Below, piece by piece: positions 53,135 through 60,777 of a stretch of 64,000 nucleotides of DNA (its first letter is position 1; each line of letters begins with the position of its first letter). The notes under the pieces are model-generated. The model made no database searches. It saw only the letters and a program-made list of their open reading frames with translations, and was not told the DNA's origin. Source of the stretch: Hyphomicrobiales bacterium (lineage in GTDB: Bacteria; Pseudomonadota; Alphaproteobacteria; Rhizobiales; Rhizobiaceae); assembly GCA_900466945.1 (NCBI GenBank), contig UBNV01000003.1, positions 186,001 through 250,000 on the forward strand. The letters are read 5' to 3'. A program made the position numbers and the translations under genes.

Positions 53135-54298
53135 ATGACTGTCCAGCAACTGAAACGCGTCTTCCTCGAGGAAATTCTGCCGACCTGGAGCAAATCCGGT
53201 TTCGACGAGACCTGCGGCCAATTCGTCGAATATCTGGAACTGGATGGGTCGCCACAGGAATCCGGTGAGGTGCGGACCCGGACTGTGGCCCGTCAGATCT
53301 ATGTTCACGCCCATGCGGCCCATCTCGGCGTTGCCCCTGCGGGTTCGCTCGCCATGGCAGAGCGGGCCTTCGCCAACCTGCACCGCGTCGCCTGGGTCGG
53401 CGGGCGACGCGGCGGCTACGCGAGAAGTTTCAACCGTCATACCGAGCGCATCACTGATCCGGTTCGCGATCTCTACGACAATGCCTGCGTGCTCCTCGCT
53501 CTCTCCTGGCTGCTGACGGCGACCGGCAAGGATGGCTACAGACACCAGATCGACCAGACGATCCTGGCGATCGACCGGACCCTGGCAGACCCCTTCGGCG
53601 GCTGGGCCGAAGACAGCGATGGCACTCTGCCTCGTCGCCAGAATCCGCACATGCATTACTTCGAAGCCACACTGGCCTTGTGCGAGAACAACCTGACCTC
53701 CGACCATGTGAGGTCGGAACGCAAGGCCTTCACCCTCTTGCGGTCGCATTTTTTCGTCGGACCGAATGGGCCGCTCCACGAATTTTTTGGACCCGAATGG
53801 GAGGTTGCCGACCAATACGGATCTGATCGGCTGGAGCCAGGCCACATGTGCGAATGGGTCTGGTTGACAACGCGTCACGATAATCTCGCTCGCAGCGACA
53901 ACACCAGAATATGCCTAGACCTTATTTCAACTGCGCTGGCAGTCGGGCGCATGCGGGGCTCTCCTTTCCTGGTCGATAGCGTATCGGCAAGCCAGGGGAT
54001 CAGCCCGTCACGACGGCTGTGGCCGCAGGTGGAGATGCTCAAGGCCTTTACGGCGCTCTATGAGCGACTGGGGTTGCAGGCATATTGCACAGAGGCTGAC
54101 GACGTGGCTTCAGCCATTCTCGCAGCCTACATGAACGGCGCGCCTTATGGCTGCTGGCATGATTGTCTTGACCTGAACGAGGTTCCAACGGCCCGCACGA
54201 TCCCGGCCAGCTCGCTGTACCACCTCTGGACGGCCGTCGCAGGTCCGGTCGCGGATGTCAGACCAGTCGAACCCATCCGGGAAGCTGCTAGCTGTTGA
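53135..54298 (+). CDS. AGE-family sugar epimerase/isomerase
   Basis: A 387-residue (alpha/alpha)6-barrel protein of the N-acylglucosamine 2-epimerase family, which includes mannose isomerase, cellobiose epimerase and sulfoquinovose isomerase. Visible motifs are RTRTVARQIYVHAHAAHLG (the RxxRQ region), QNPHMHYFEATLAL and LEPGHMCEWVWL, which carry catalytic histidines. It probably interconverts mannose and fructose or glucose units freed or needed by the two upstream genes. Start at 53135 is chosen because the longer frame overlaps GH130. Confidence 0.88.
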   Translation: MTVQQLKRVFLEEILPTWSKSGFDETCGQFVEYLELDGSPQESGEVRTRTVARQIYVHAHAAHLGVAPAGSLAMAERAFANLHRVAWVGGRRGGYARSFNRHTERITDPVRDLYDNACVLLALSWLLTATGKDGYRHQIDQTILAIDRTLADPFGGWAEDSDGTLPRRQNPHMHYFEATLALCENNLTSDHVRSERKAFTLLRSHFFVGPNGPLHEFFGPEWEVADQYGSDRLEPGHMCEWVWLTTRHDNLARSDNTRICLDLISTALAVGRMRGSPFLVDSVSASQGISPSRRLWPQVEMLKAFTALYERLGLQAYCTEADDVASAILAAYMNGAPYGCWHDCLDLNEVPTARTIPASSLYHLWTAVAGPVADVRPVEPIREAASC

Positions 54299-54324
54299 GC
54301 GGGCAGCTTTGCGCTGAGCCCGCT
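54298..54324 (+). terminator. Hairpin at the end of the GT/GH130/AGE operon
   Basis: AGCGGGC / GCCCGCT stem (54298-54304 with 54318-54324) and a 13-nt loop overlap the AGE stop codon end. No T-run follows, so moderate evidence only. Confidence 0.4.
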
Positions 54325-54631
54325 TAGCCGCCGGCTGCAACACCGAGTCGATGACAAGCTATCGGTGGCACTCGCTCATCAATCGATTTTCGCTCGATCG
54401 CGAAAGGATTGACCACAAACACATCCATAGGGTTAAGCGCTGGTTGGTCAGTTTGTTATTTGCCAATTGACTTGCAGCCAACGGCTGGATTTCGGCTTGA
54501 AAGGCGCCTGGGCACCTGGTCCCAATTTCATTGCAGTTTCGGGCGTGGCACCTATAACTGCCAAGCGGCTCTTCCATGACGAAGCACGCTGTCGATTTGG
54601 AATGCGGCGATTATTAAAGTGGACGATAACT
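54299..54631. promoter_or_regulatory. Upstream region of the KaiC-like gene
   Basis: A 333-bp region, clearly more A/T-rich than its surroundings from about 54350 on, with several TTGAC-like hexamers (54409, 54467 regions) that could serve as -35 elements. No gene is supported; an in-frame extension of the KaiC gene to 54467 lacks any ribosome site or domain. The operon promoter must lie here. Confidence 0.45.
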
Positions 54632-56077
54632 ATGCCCAAACAGAAAAAGCCCGCGGTCGTTAGCACCGGTATCGTCGGCCTTGATGAAATCTTGCGCGGC
54701 GGGCTCCCGGCGTCCAATCTCTACATGCTGCAGGGGGCTCCGGGTTCGGGCAAGACCACAGCTGCCCTTCAGTTTCTGCGGGCGGGCGTGGAGGCTGGTG
54801 AGAGCTGCATATATGTGACGCTCTCGCAGACGGCCACCGAATTGAAAGCGATCGCCCTTTCGCACGGCTGGACGCTTGACGGCATCCGGGTCGAAGAGCT
54901 GTCTACGTCTGGTACGGTCAACGAGGCCGATGACCAAAGCATATTCCTCACTGCTGACCTTCGGTTGGATGAGACTAGGAAAGCGATTGAAGCCGCGATT
55001 GAGGAACATAAGCCTCGTCGCCTGGTCTATGACTCTCTGCTCGAGATCCGCCTGATCACCGGTGATAGCCCTCGCTTTCGTAGAGAGCTGATCGGCTTCA
55101 AGTCGTTTCTCGCTAAAAGGAATGTCGTGGCGCTGCTGTTGGACACTCAGACAGCCGTGTCCGATCGCAGCGGGGAAGAGGTCGAAGGTCTGGCGCACGG
55201 CGTTATCCGCTTCGACAAGTCGCTTGAAGAATACGGCGGGGTCCGTCGCCGCATAGAAGTCTCGAAGATGCGCGGCGTGCCCATTGCCGACGGTTATCAC
55301 GACATGGCGATCCGCGAAGGCGAGGGCGTCGTGGTGTTCCCCCGTATCATGCCGAGCACTGCGGCGGAGAGCGCCAAGCCCCAACTGATCAAGTCTGGTG
55401 TCGCTGAGCTCGATGAGATGTTCGGCGGTGGCCAGGAATCCGGGACAACAACCTTGGTTATCGGCCAGTCGGGTACCGGCAAGTCGACGATGTCCTCACT
55501 CTACGCGACAGCAGCACTTGAGCGCGGGGAGAATGTGGCGCTTTTCCTGTTCGAGGAGCGGCTTGAGACCTTCTTCCGCAGGTCGGAAGGCTTGGGCATG
55601 CAGCTGAGGCAGTTTCACAAGGACGGCAAGCTGATCCTGCGCGATTTCAATCCCAATGAAATTTCCCCGGGCGAATTCGGACAGATTGTCCAGGATGCCG
55701 TCACGCAAAACAAATCGCGGGTCGTCGTCATCGACAGTTTGACCGGCTACCTGAATTCTCTGCCACACCGCGAAAAAGCCGTTCGCGACATTCAGTCGCT
55801 GCTCAAATACCTAGCCCGTTCGGGCGTGCTGACAATGCTTATCGTTGCGCAACATGGTCTGATTGGCCAGAATGTTGGCATCGATGTCGATGTGAGCTTC
55901 CTCGGAGACACCGTACTGCTTTTGCGGATCATGGAACACGAGGGGCGTTTGCGCCGGAACATCACAGTCGTCAAGAAGCGGCACGGTCCGCACGATCTGA
56001 ACATTCGTGAACTCATCATCGAGAGTGGAGGCGTTAGCGTGGTCGCGTATAATCCTCTTCCAGAACCCAAAGGATGA
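54632..56077 (+). CDS. KaiC-like double-domain ATPase
   Basis: A 481-residue protein with two RecA-type KaiC domains. Domain 1 (~8-245) has Walker A GAPGSGKTT; domain 2 (~250-475) has GQSGTGKST. The catalytic Glu-Glu pair after strand 2 is replaced by Ser-Gln in domain 1 (YVTLSQTATE) but kept in domain 2 (FLFEERLETF). By my alignment of the segment VSFLGDTVLLL, one of the two phosphosites of cyanobacterial KaiC is Ser and the other is Phe. No kaiA or kaiB is present. It overlaps the kinase gene by 4 bp, suggesting a signalling pair. Non-clock KaiC proteins act in stress or light responses in other bacteria. Confidence 0.9.
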   Translation: MPKQKKPAVVSTGIVGLDEILRGGLPASNLYMLQGAPGSGKTTAALQFLRAGVEAGESCIYVTLSQTATELKAIALSHGWTLDGIRVEELSTSGTVNEADDQSIFLTADLRLDETRKAIEAAIEEHKPRRLVYDSLLEIRLITGDSPRFRRELIGFKSFLAKRNVVALLLDTQTAVSDRSGEEVEGLAHGVIRFDKSLEEYGGVRRRIEVSKMRGVPIADGYHDMAIREGEGVVVFPRIMPSTAAESAKPQLIKSGVAELDEMFGGGQESGTTTLVIGQSGTGKSTMSSLYATAALERGENVALFLFEERLETFFRRSEGLGMQLRQFHKDGKLILRDFNPNEISPGEFGQIVQDAVTQNKSRVVVIDSLTGYLNSLPHREKAVRDIQSLLKYLARSGVLTMLIVAQHGLIGQNVGIDVDVSFLGDTVLLLRIMEHEGRLRRNITVVKKRHGPHDLNIRELIIESGGVSVVAYNPLPEPKG

Positions 56078-57111
56078 CTGTCTCCACTGAAAGTGAACTG
56101 GACCGGGTGCTCGTCCTTGCCCCCTTCCGCAAGGATGCCGATTACATCGCGGCCCTGCTCCAGGAAGAGCAGATCGAGGTGATGGCGGCCAAGCTCGATG
56201 GAGATCTGGTCAATCATCTGGAAAAGTCGCCGGGCATGATCGTGATCACGCACGAGGCGTTGAACCCGACCGTTGTCGCGCAAATTGGATCGCATCTCGC
56301 CGAGCAGCCGGATTGGTCCGAAGTCCCAATCATCGTGCTACTGGAGCGAGCGGCGCCCCTTGTTCGAATTCGAAGCCAATTGGAAGGTTGCTGGCCAGGC
56401 GCCCGCGTCCTGTTTTACACCCGTCCGATCACGCCGCTGGAACTCGTCAACGGCATCCAGTCCAACCTCCTGGTGCGGCTGCGGCAGCGCGAGGTCCGCG
56501 ATTCGCTTGAACGGGAAAGAGAGCTGCGTCTGGAACTCAACCATAGGGTCAAGAACATTCTGGCGAGTGTTCAGTCGATCTTTCAGATGACGAAGCGCGG
56601 CGCTGCGACCCTGGAAGACTTGGCCAGCGATTTTTCCGGCCGCCTGCAGGCATTGTCCAAGGTGCACGCCGCCGTCTTCGAGGCTGGTGGAGAGGAAGTT
56701 CGGCTGTCGGACGTCGTCGAACTGACGGTTTCCCCTTACAATGGCGATGGCGTTACGCGCATCGATGTTTCCGGTGCGGATATAGTCGTCAGTCGGGATG
56801 CTGGAACGACAATAGCGCTATGCCTGCATGAGCTCATAACAAATGCGATCAAGTACGGTGCGCTTTCCCAACCGGAGGGGCACGTTTCGCTCATGTGGAC
56901 GATTGCCGGCGACGGCTTAAACGAGTTCTCTCTGACCTGGACCGAGGTGGGTGGGCCGCCAGTGCGCGAGCCGACGCGGCAAGGATATGGGACGCGCTAT
57001 GTGCGGTCCGCTCTGGGGTCCCTGTTCGGCACCGCGCCTGAAATCGTGTTTGCCCCCGATGGCTTTCGCTGCAGTGTGCGAGGCCCTGTCGAACGCATTA
57101 GCGCGACCTGA
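56074..57111 (+). CDS. HWE-family histidine kinase with degenerate receiver-like domain
   Basis: A 345-residue soluble kinase. Residues ~10-130 look like a receiver fold, but the phospho-acceptor position is IVITHEAL with no aspartate and the usual Lys-Pro is Arg-Pro (FYTRPITP), so it is a pseudo-receiver. The kinase core has His157 in ELNHRVKNILASVQSI, the N box LHELITNAIKYGAL and WTE in LTWTEVGGPP, the HWE hallmark set, ending with a GYGTRYV glycine region. It has no transmembrane helix. Input is probably from KaiC, with which it is translationally coupled, and output possibly to the receiver protein encoded 150 bp downstream. Confidence 0.9.
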   Translation: MTVSTESELDRVLVLAPFRKDADYIAALLQEEQIEVMAAKLDGDLVNHLEKSPGMIVITHEALNPTVVAQIGSHLAEQPDWSEVPIIVLLERAAPLVRIRSQLEGCWPGARVLFYTRPITPLELVNGIQSNLLVRLRQREVRDSLERERELRLELNHRVKNILASVQSIFQMTKRGAATLEDLASDFSGRLQALSKVHAAVFEAGGEEVRLSDVVELTVSPYNGDGVTRIDVSGADIVVSRDAGTTIALCLHELITNAIKYGALSQPEGHVSLMWTIAGDGLNEFSLTWTEVGGPPVREPTRQGYGTRYVRSALGSLFGTAPEIVFAPDGFRCSVRGPVERISAT

Positions 57112-57261
57112 TTGCCATATGGAACAGTCCGTTTGCGCGAGCGGTGGTAACCATTGAGAAAATATGCCGAAAATAGAAGGATCGATTAGCCGGGGAGCGC
57201 GTTGCCCTGATAGCGCGCTCAATTGGCACATAAGCAACATCTCCGACAGAAAGTATATGGA

Positions 57262-57633
57262 ATGGCGCAGAAGGGGACCACAGTTATCGTCGTTGAGGAC
57301 GAAGTGATCGTCCGCATGGACATCGCAATGTCGCTTCAGGATGAGGGCTTCATCGTGCTCGAAGCATCCAATGCCGATGAAGCGATAGACCTTCTCGATG
57401 CGCATCCAGAAATTAGGCTCATGTTCACGGACATCGACATGCCCGGCAGCATGGACGGCCTGAAGCTTGCAGAGGCCGTGCGTGACAGGTGGCCTCCCGT
57501 AAAGATCATCATTGCTTCAGGACATCGGGAGTTGAGAGATGATCTTCTTCCCATAGAGGGCAAGTTCTTCAGCAAACCGTATGACCATGCCCGCATTATA
57601 TCAGCCATGCGGGAAATGCTCGCGCCACGATAA
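57262..57633 (+). CDS. Single-domain response regulator
   Basis: A 123-residue receiver-only protein: acidic pair VEDE at 11-14, phospho-acceptor Asp57 in LMFTDIDMPGSMDGL, and the KP pair in FFSKPYD. There is no output domain, so it acts by protein interaction or as a phosphate shuttle. Receiver proteins of this LMFTDIDMPG type commonly pair with HWE kinases in Rhizobiales. Start ATG 57262; a TTG extension to 57223 is rejected. Confidence 0.9.
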   Translation: MAQKGTTVIVVEDEVIVRMDIAMSLQDEGFIVLEASNADEAIDLLDAHPEIRLMFTDIDMPGSMDGLKLAEAVRDRWPPVKIIIASGHRELRDDLLPIEGKFFSKPYDHARIISAMREMLAPR

Positions 57634-57795
57634 GCATACGTGTTTGGAAAGCGGGCTTCTCATGGCCTGGCATTCAACGCTGTTTTCGTGCGCTCGACAC
57701 TTGCAGTTGCGAACCGACCGATGTCCACGCTTTGTCTATGACGACGCTCTTGTCTTACCTATGCGAGCAGCCAACACAGCTTGCGGGCAGGGGTG

Positions 57796-58206
57796 TCACC
57801 TGTCCTCAGCAGCATCGCTACGGCGAAGTCTTAGGAAAAAGCCCGTTATCTCTTCCGGGGTCGTTCGCTCGAGGGCGCCGCCTGCAATTTCGCTTTGCGA
57901 CCAGATCCATGTCGCAGCCGGATCGTGCAACATGGCCCATTCTCCGAATGCCCGCTCAGCGACATGTTCCGCAACATGCACCTTGACATCGAGGTGGCGG
58001 TCGTCGCGCTCGATGCGTTCAAGGGTCTTGCGCACCTCCGGCTCGGGGCCCTCGAGCCACTGCAGGTAGATGTCTGCGCGACAGATAAGAGCACCGGTAA
58101 TGCCGTCGCGGACATTTGCGCGCCGGGCTTCCATAAGGATCCCGTCCAAAGTTGCGCTGTCATAGCCGAAGGGTTGTGACGTGTAGATGGCCCGAAACAC
58201 ATCCAT
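57796..58206 (-). CDS. BLUF-domain blue-light photoreceptor
   Basis: A 136-residue short BLUF protein that binds FAD. Key residues fit the photocycle: Tyr8 (RAIYTS), Asn31 (RRANVRDGITGAL) and Gln49 (IYLQWLEGP). The C-terminal part has GEWAMLH, where a Trp lies near the flavin in other members. There is no output domain, so it must signal by contact with a partner. The start at 58206 follows AGGAG; the longer frame is not needed. Nearby signalling genes (KaiC, HWE kinase) are possible partners. Confidence 0.9.
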   Translation of the reverse strand: MDVFRAIYTSQPFGYDSATLDGILMEARRANVRDGITGALICRADIYLQWLEGPEPEVRKTLERIERDDRHLDVKVHVAEHVAERAFGEWAMLHDPAATWIWSQSEIAGGALERTTPEEITGFFLRLRRSDAAEDR

Positions 58207-58546
58207 GCGCTCTTGTCTCCTGTCTTTGGGACGCCCTGATCGGCGCATCCTCGCGACATGACATTCGAGCAGTTTCGCAAGGCGGCGTCTACCAGATACG
58301 ACGTCGCACGGGGCGTTTTGACCATGGCGCTTTCAAGCGGTGAATACAGTATCCAGCGTCAACTCGGCATATCAACAAATGAGCCTTCTACAGAGCGCCA
58401 GGACGACGTCGATCTTGTTCAAAATCCGCGAAATCGAACGTGTTTCAGCAAATGCGGAGATACAATCTTGAGCATCGATCGAGTGCCGACAATGCTGGTT
58501 TGCTTGTTGGCGCTGATAAGGTTTTCTCGGCAGTCGTGATCCTGCA
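58207..58546. promoter_or_regulatory. Region upstream of the BLUF gene without a supported gene
   Basis: About 340 bp. One open frame on the plus strand (58258-58539) has no ribosome site, mixed codon use and no family resemblance, so it is not called. The BLUF promoter (minus strand) must lie here. Confidence 0.45.
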
Positions 58547-58825
58547 TCAAACCTTATCGTAAGTGAAAGATGTCAGCAGCGTGGTCACGAAATTGCTGGC
58601 CTTTTCCTTGACCAGTACCTGCGTCCACTCGTCGGTGCCACGCAACACCAGACCTCTATAGATGCTGTCGACCGCTGTCTCCTCGATCCGCTTGACCTGC
58701 GACCGAAACGCTGGCTCGTCACCAGTCATATACACATCGCGCACAACCACTCTGAGGATTTCCTGAATCGCGATCTGCCAGGCCGTGTTGATCGCCTGAA
58801 GTTCTGCTGCTGCTTCTTGCGTCAT
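58547..58825 (-). CDS. Small helical hypothetical protein
   Basis: A 92-residue soluble protein, mostly amphipathic helix (QEAAAELQAINTAWQIAIQEIL then VKRIEETAVDSIYRGLVLRG). No cysteines or signal peptide. It lies downstream of the cold-shock gene and its terminator, so it needs its own promoter in the 42 bp after the terminator or is expressed by read-through. Family not recognised. Confidence 0.7.
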   Translation of the reverse strand: MTQEAAAELQAINTAWQIAIQEILRVVVRDVYMTGDEPAFRSQVKRIEETAVDSIYRGLVLRGTDEWTQVLVKEKASNFVTTLLTSFTYDKV

Positions 58826-58867
58826 GAAGTTTCCCGTCTGCAGCCCCTTATCGGCTGCGAGTGAGGC

Positions 58868-58897
58868 ATAAAAAAAGGCCAGGCAAATTGCCTGACC
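58868..58897 (-). terminator. Intrinsic terminator of the cold-shock gene
   Basis: Reading on the minus strand, GGTCAGGC / GCCTGGCC (one G-T wobble) with an AATTT loop is followed by seven or more T residues. It lies 68 bp after the csp stop codon and fits a strong rho-independent terminator. Confidence 0.9.
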
Positions 58898-58964
58898 TTC
58901 ATTGGTCTCGCGCTCTCACCCTGCCAGTACATCCGTGGTCAGAGGAAAGCAGATCCCTGATATA

Positions 58965-59174
58965 TCAGGCGGCCTGAAGGTTGCAGGCCGACATCTTGCC
59001 CGACTTGTTGTCGCGCTCCATGTCGTAGCCGATCTTCTGACCTTCGACGATTTCGCGCATGCCAGCGCGTTCGACAGCCGAGATGTGGACGAATGCGTCC
59101 GGGCCGCCGTTGTCAGGCTGAATGAAGCCGAAGCCCTTGGTGGAATTAAACCATTTTACTGTGCCAGTGGTCAT
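58965..59174 (-). CDS. cspA: Cold-shock domain protein
   Basis: A 69-residue OB-fold nucleic-acid chaperone. RNP1 and RNP2 are evident in TGTVKWFNSTKGFGFIQPD and DAFVHISAVERAG. It melts mRNA secondary structure during cold or other stress. Start ATG 59174; the longer frame to 59291 runs into the leader and lacks a start signal. A leader of about 140 nt, typical of csp transcripts, is expected upstream. Confidence 0.96.
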   Translation of the reverse strand: MTTGTVKWFNSTKGFGFIQPDNGGPDAFVHISAVERAGMREIVEGQKIGYDMERDNKSGKMSACNLQAA

Positions 59175-59347
59175 GATGAACCCTTTCTTAGCAATAGATG
59201 AGACCACCGCGCGATTGCGCAGCGGATGGTGATAGCGATGCTTTAAAGGGAGGGTTCGTTCAGGGCGCGGTGCCAAACGCGCGATAACCAAAGCTCAGCA
59301 GCAAAATATCGATGGCTCTTGGTATTGGACTTTCAGAAGGGTGTCAA
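59175..59347 (-). promoter_or_regulatory. Cold-shock gene leader and likely promoter
   Basis: On the minus strand TTGACA (59347-59342) and, 17 bp on, TACCAA (59324-59319) form a possible promoter. Transcription from about 59312 would give a leader near 140 nt before the ATG, similar to known csp leaders that fold differently at low temperature. The -10 match is weak. Confidence 0.4.
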
Positions 59348-59485
59348 CCATTGGTTACTCAACGGTCGAGTTCAATTTTCGGTGGTCCTCGATCGGGCCG
59401 ACCCGGCGTCGTGCACCTCGGTCGGTATTTCCTTGATCAGCTCCTGAGCGATCTGGGGAGCAGCTGACGAAGCAAAAAGTATTAT

Positions 59486-59510
59486 GGAACAATAGTCCTG
59501 GACATGCATT
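59486..59510 (+). promoter_or_regulatory. Possible general-stress (EcfG/RpoE2-like) promoter
   Basis: GGAAC at 59486-59490 and TT at 59509-59510, 18 bp apart, fit the GGAAC-N18/19-TT form described for rhizobial RpoE2 promoters. The ATG of the PRC-barrel gene is about 90 bp downstream. Such a short pattern can occur by chance. Confidence 0.35.
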
Positions 59511-59599
59511 GTCAATATGAAGATCAGCGTCCGCGGTTCGCTCCCTTCCGACGAGTGCGATGGCGACACGAAGTCTATAAATCCGCTGATCGGACATCC

Positions 59600-60391
59600 A
59601 TGACACTCCTGAGATCTATCGCCGCTGGCGCATTCCTGCTGGCGATAAGCCCATCCGCGAGCTGGGCCGCCTGCAATATATCGGACGCCCAACTGGAAGA
59701 GGCTGTCCTCGAAAACGCTGAACTACGTGCTCCCCAAAACCGTTACCTCGTTCATGATCTCCGCGCCTTGAGAGACGCTGCCTTCCTGCTCTGGAATTAT
59801 GGGCTCGAGGAAGATTGCGAACGGCTCGTCGGCAACATCAAGGAGCTGATTGCAGCGCCGGATATGGGGCGTCTTGGCACCAATGATGAAGACGAGGCCG
59901 ATCAGCAGCTCGCGGCCGGCGAGCCGCAGTGGCACCGTCTGGGTCAGATCCAGGGAACTCGAGGTGAACCCGGAGAAGAGGCGCTGGTCAGCATCAACGA
60001 TCTCGATCCCGGTCTGTTGGCCAGCGAGATCATCGGTGCGGAGGTGCGCACCTCGGATGACATGATTGTCGGAGAAGTTCGCAACGTCGTGATCGGCACG
60101 AAGGACCGCTGGGATTACGTGATCGTTGCATCGGACGGGTTTTTCGTCGCTGGCGAGAACAGTCTTGTGGTCCCGCTTCGCTATCTCGTGATCGATCAGA
60201 AACGAAAGAGCTTCTTCCTGCGTATATCGAACGACCAGGTGAAGGCGGTTCCGCTGATGCCGGATCAGGAATATGACTGGCTGGGCGACGAGACATGGCG
60301 CGCCACCAATGACGCGATCTTTCAAAGTCTCATTCCGGAAGTCGCAGAAAACAACGCCCAGCTTGCACCGACGGAAAGCACCACAGAGTGA
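59600..60391 (+). CDS. Secreted PRC-barrel protein
   Basis: A 263-residue protein with a signal peptide (ends SASWA, before ACNIS), an N-terminal helical part with two cysteines (AACN and EEDCERL), and a PRC-barrel around residues 145-225 (ASEIIGAEVRTSDDMIVGEV to RYLVIDQKRKSFFLRI). PRC-barrel proteins of this secreted type are stress-linked in Rhizobiales. The next receiver gene overlaps it by 4 bases, an odd pairing of a secreted and a cytoplasmic protein. Confidence 0.85.
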   Translation: MTLLRSIAAGAFLLAISPSASWAACNISDAQLEEAVLENAELRAPQNRYLVHDLRALRDAAFLLWNYGLEEDCERLVGNIKELIAAPDMGRLGTNDEDEADQQLAAGEPQWHRLGQIQGTRGEPGEEALVSINDLDPGLLASEIIGAEVRTSDDMIVGEVRNVVIGTKDRWDYVIVASDGFFVAGENSLVVPLRYLVIDQKRKSFFLRISNDQVKAVPLMPDQEYDWLGDETWRATNDAIFQSLIPEVAENNAQLAPTESTTE

Positions 60392-60738
60392 CCGATCATC
60401 GGAAGATAGTCCTGCTGGTTGAAGACGAACCGCTCATTGCCATGGACGGGTGCGACATGATGCAGGACCTCGGCTTCGAGGTTCTGGAAGCGCGCACCGA
60501 GATGGAGGCTTTGGCTGTTCTGGGTGTCGAAAGCCAGGTCACTCTCCTGTTCACCGACATCGATCTTGCGGATGGTTCATCAGGCATGGATGTGGCGCAT
60601 GAGTTTGCGCGGCTGCGTCCGGGTGTCCCGATTATCATAACATCCGGCCGCTTCCGCCCTTCCGCTCTTCCCGCTGGCGCTCGTTTTTTGCCCAAGCCTT
60701 ATTCGGCTACCGATCTGGCCGCCATGCAAGCGAGGTAA
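60388..60738 (+). CDS. Single-domain response regulator
   Basis: A 116-residue receiver-only protein with VEDE (11-14), phospho-acceptor Asp57 (LLFTDIDLADGSSGMD) and KPY. It resembles the receiver at 57262-57633 in length and core motifs, suggesting paralogs that share kinases. GTG start overlapping the PRC-barrel gene stop. Confidence 0.88.
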   Translation: MTDHRKIVLLVEDEPLIAMDGCDMMQDLGFEVLEARTEMEALAVLGVESQVTLLFTDIDLADGSSGMDVAHEFARLRPGVPIIITSGRFRPSALPAGARFLPKPYSATDLAAMQAR

Positions 60739-60777
60739 CGGACTGCAAAGCCGCGCAGTGGTGGAGCCCGGTTTCAA

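Noticed and set aside
54632..57633. A complete circadian clock
   Set aside because: No kaiA or kaiB is visible, and the KaiC protein lacks the domain 1 glutamates and one phosphosite.
58258..58539. A 93-codon plus-strand frame upstream of the BLUF gene
   Set aside because: No ribosome site, irregular composition, and it overlaps the expected BLUF promoter.
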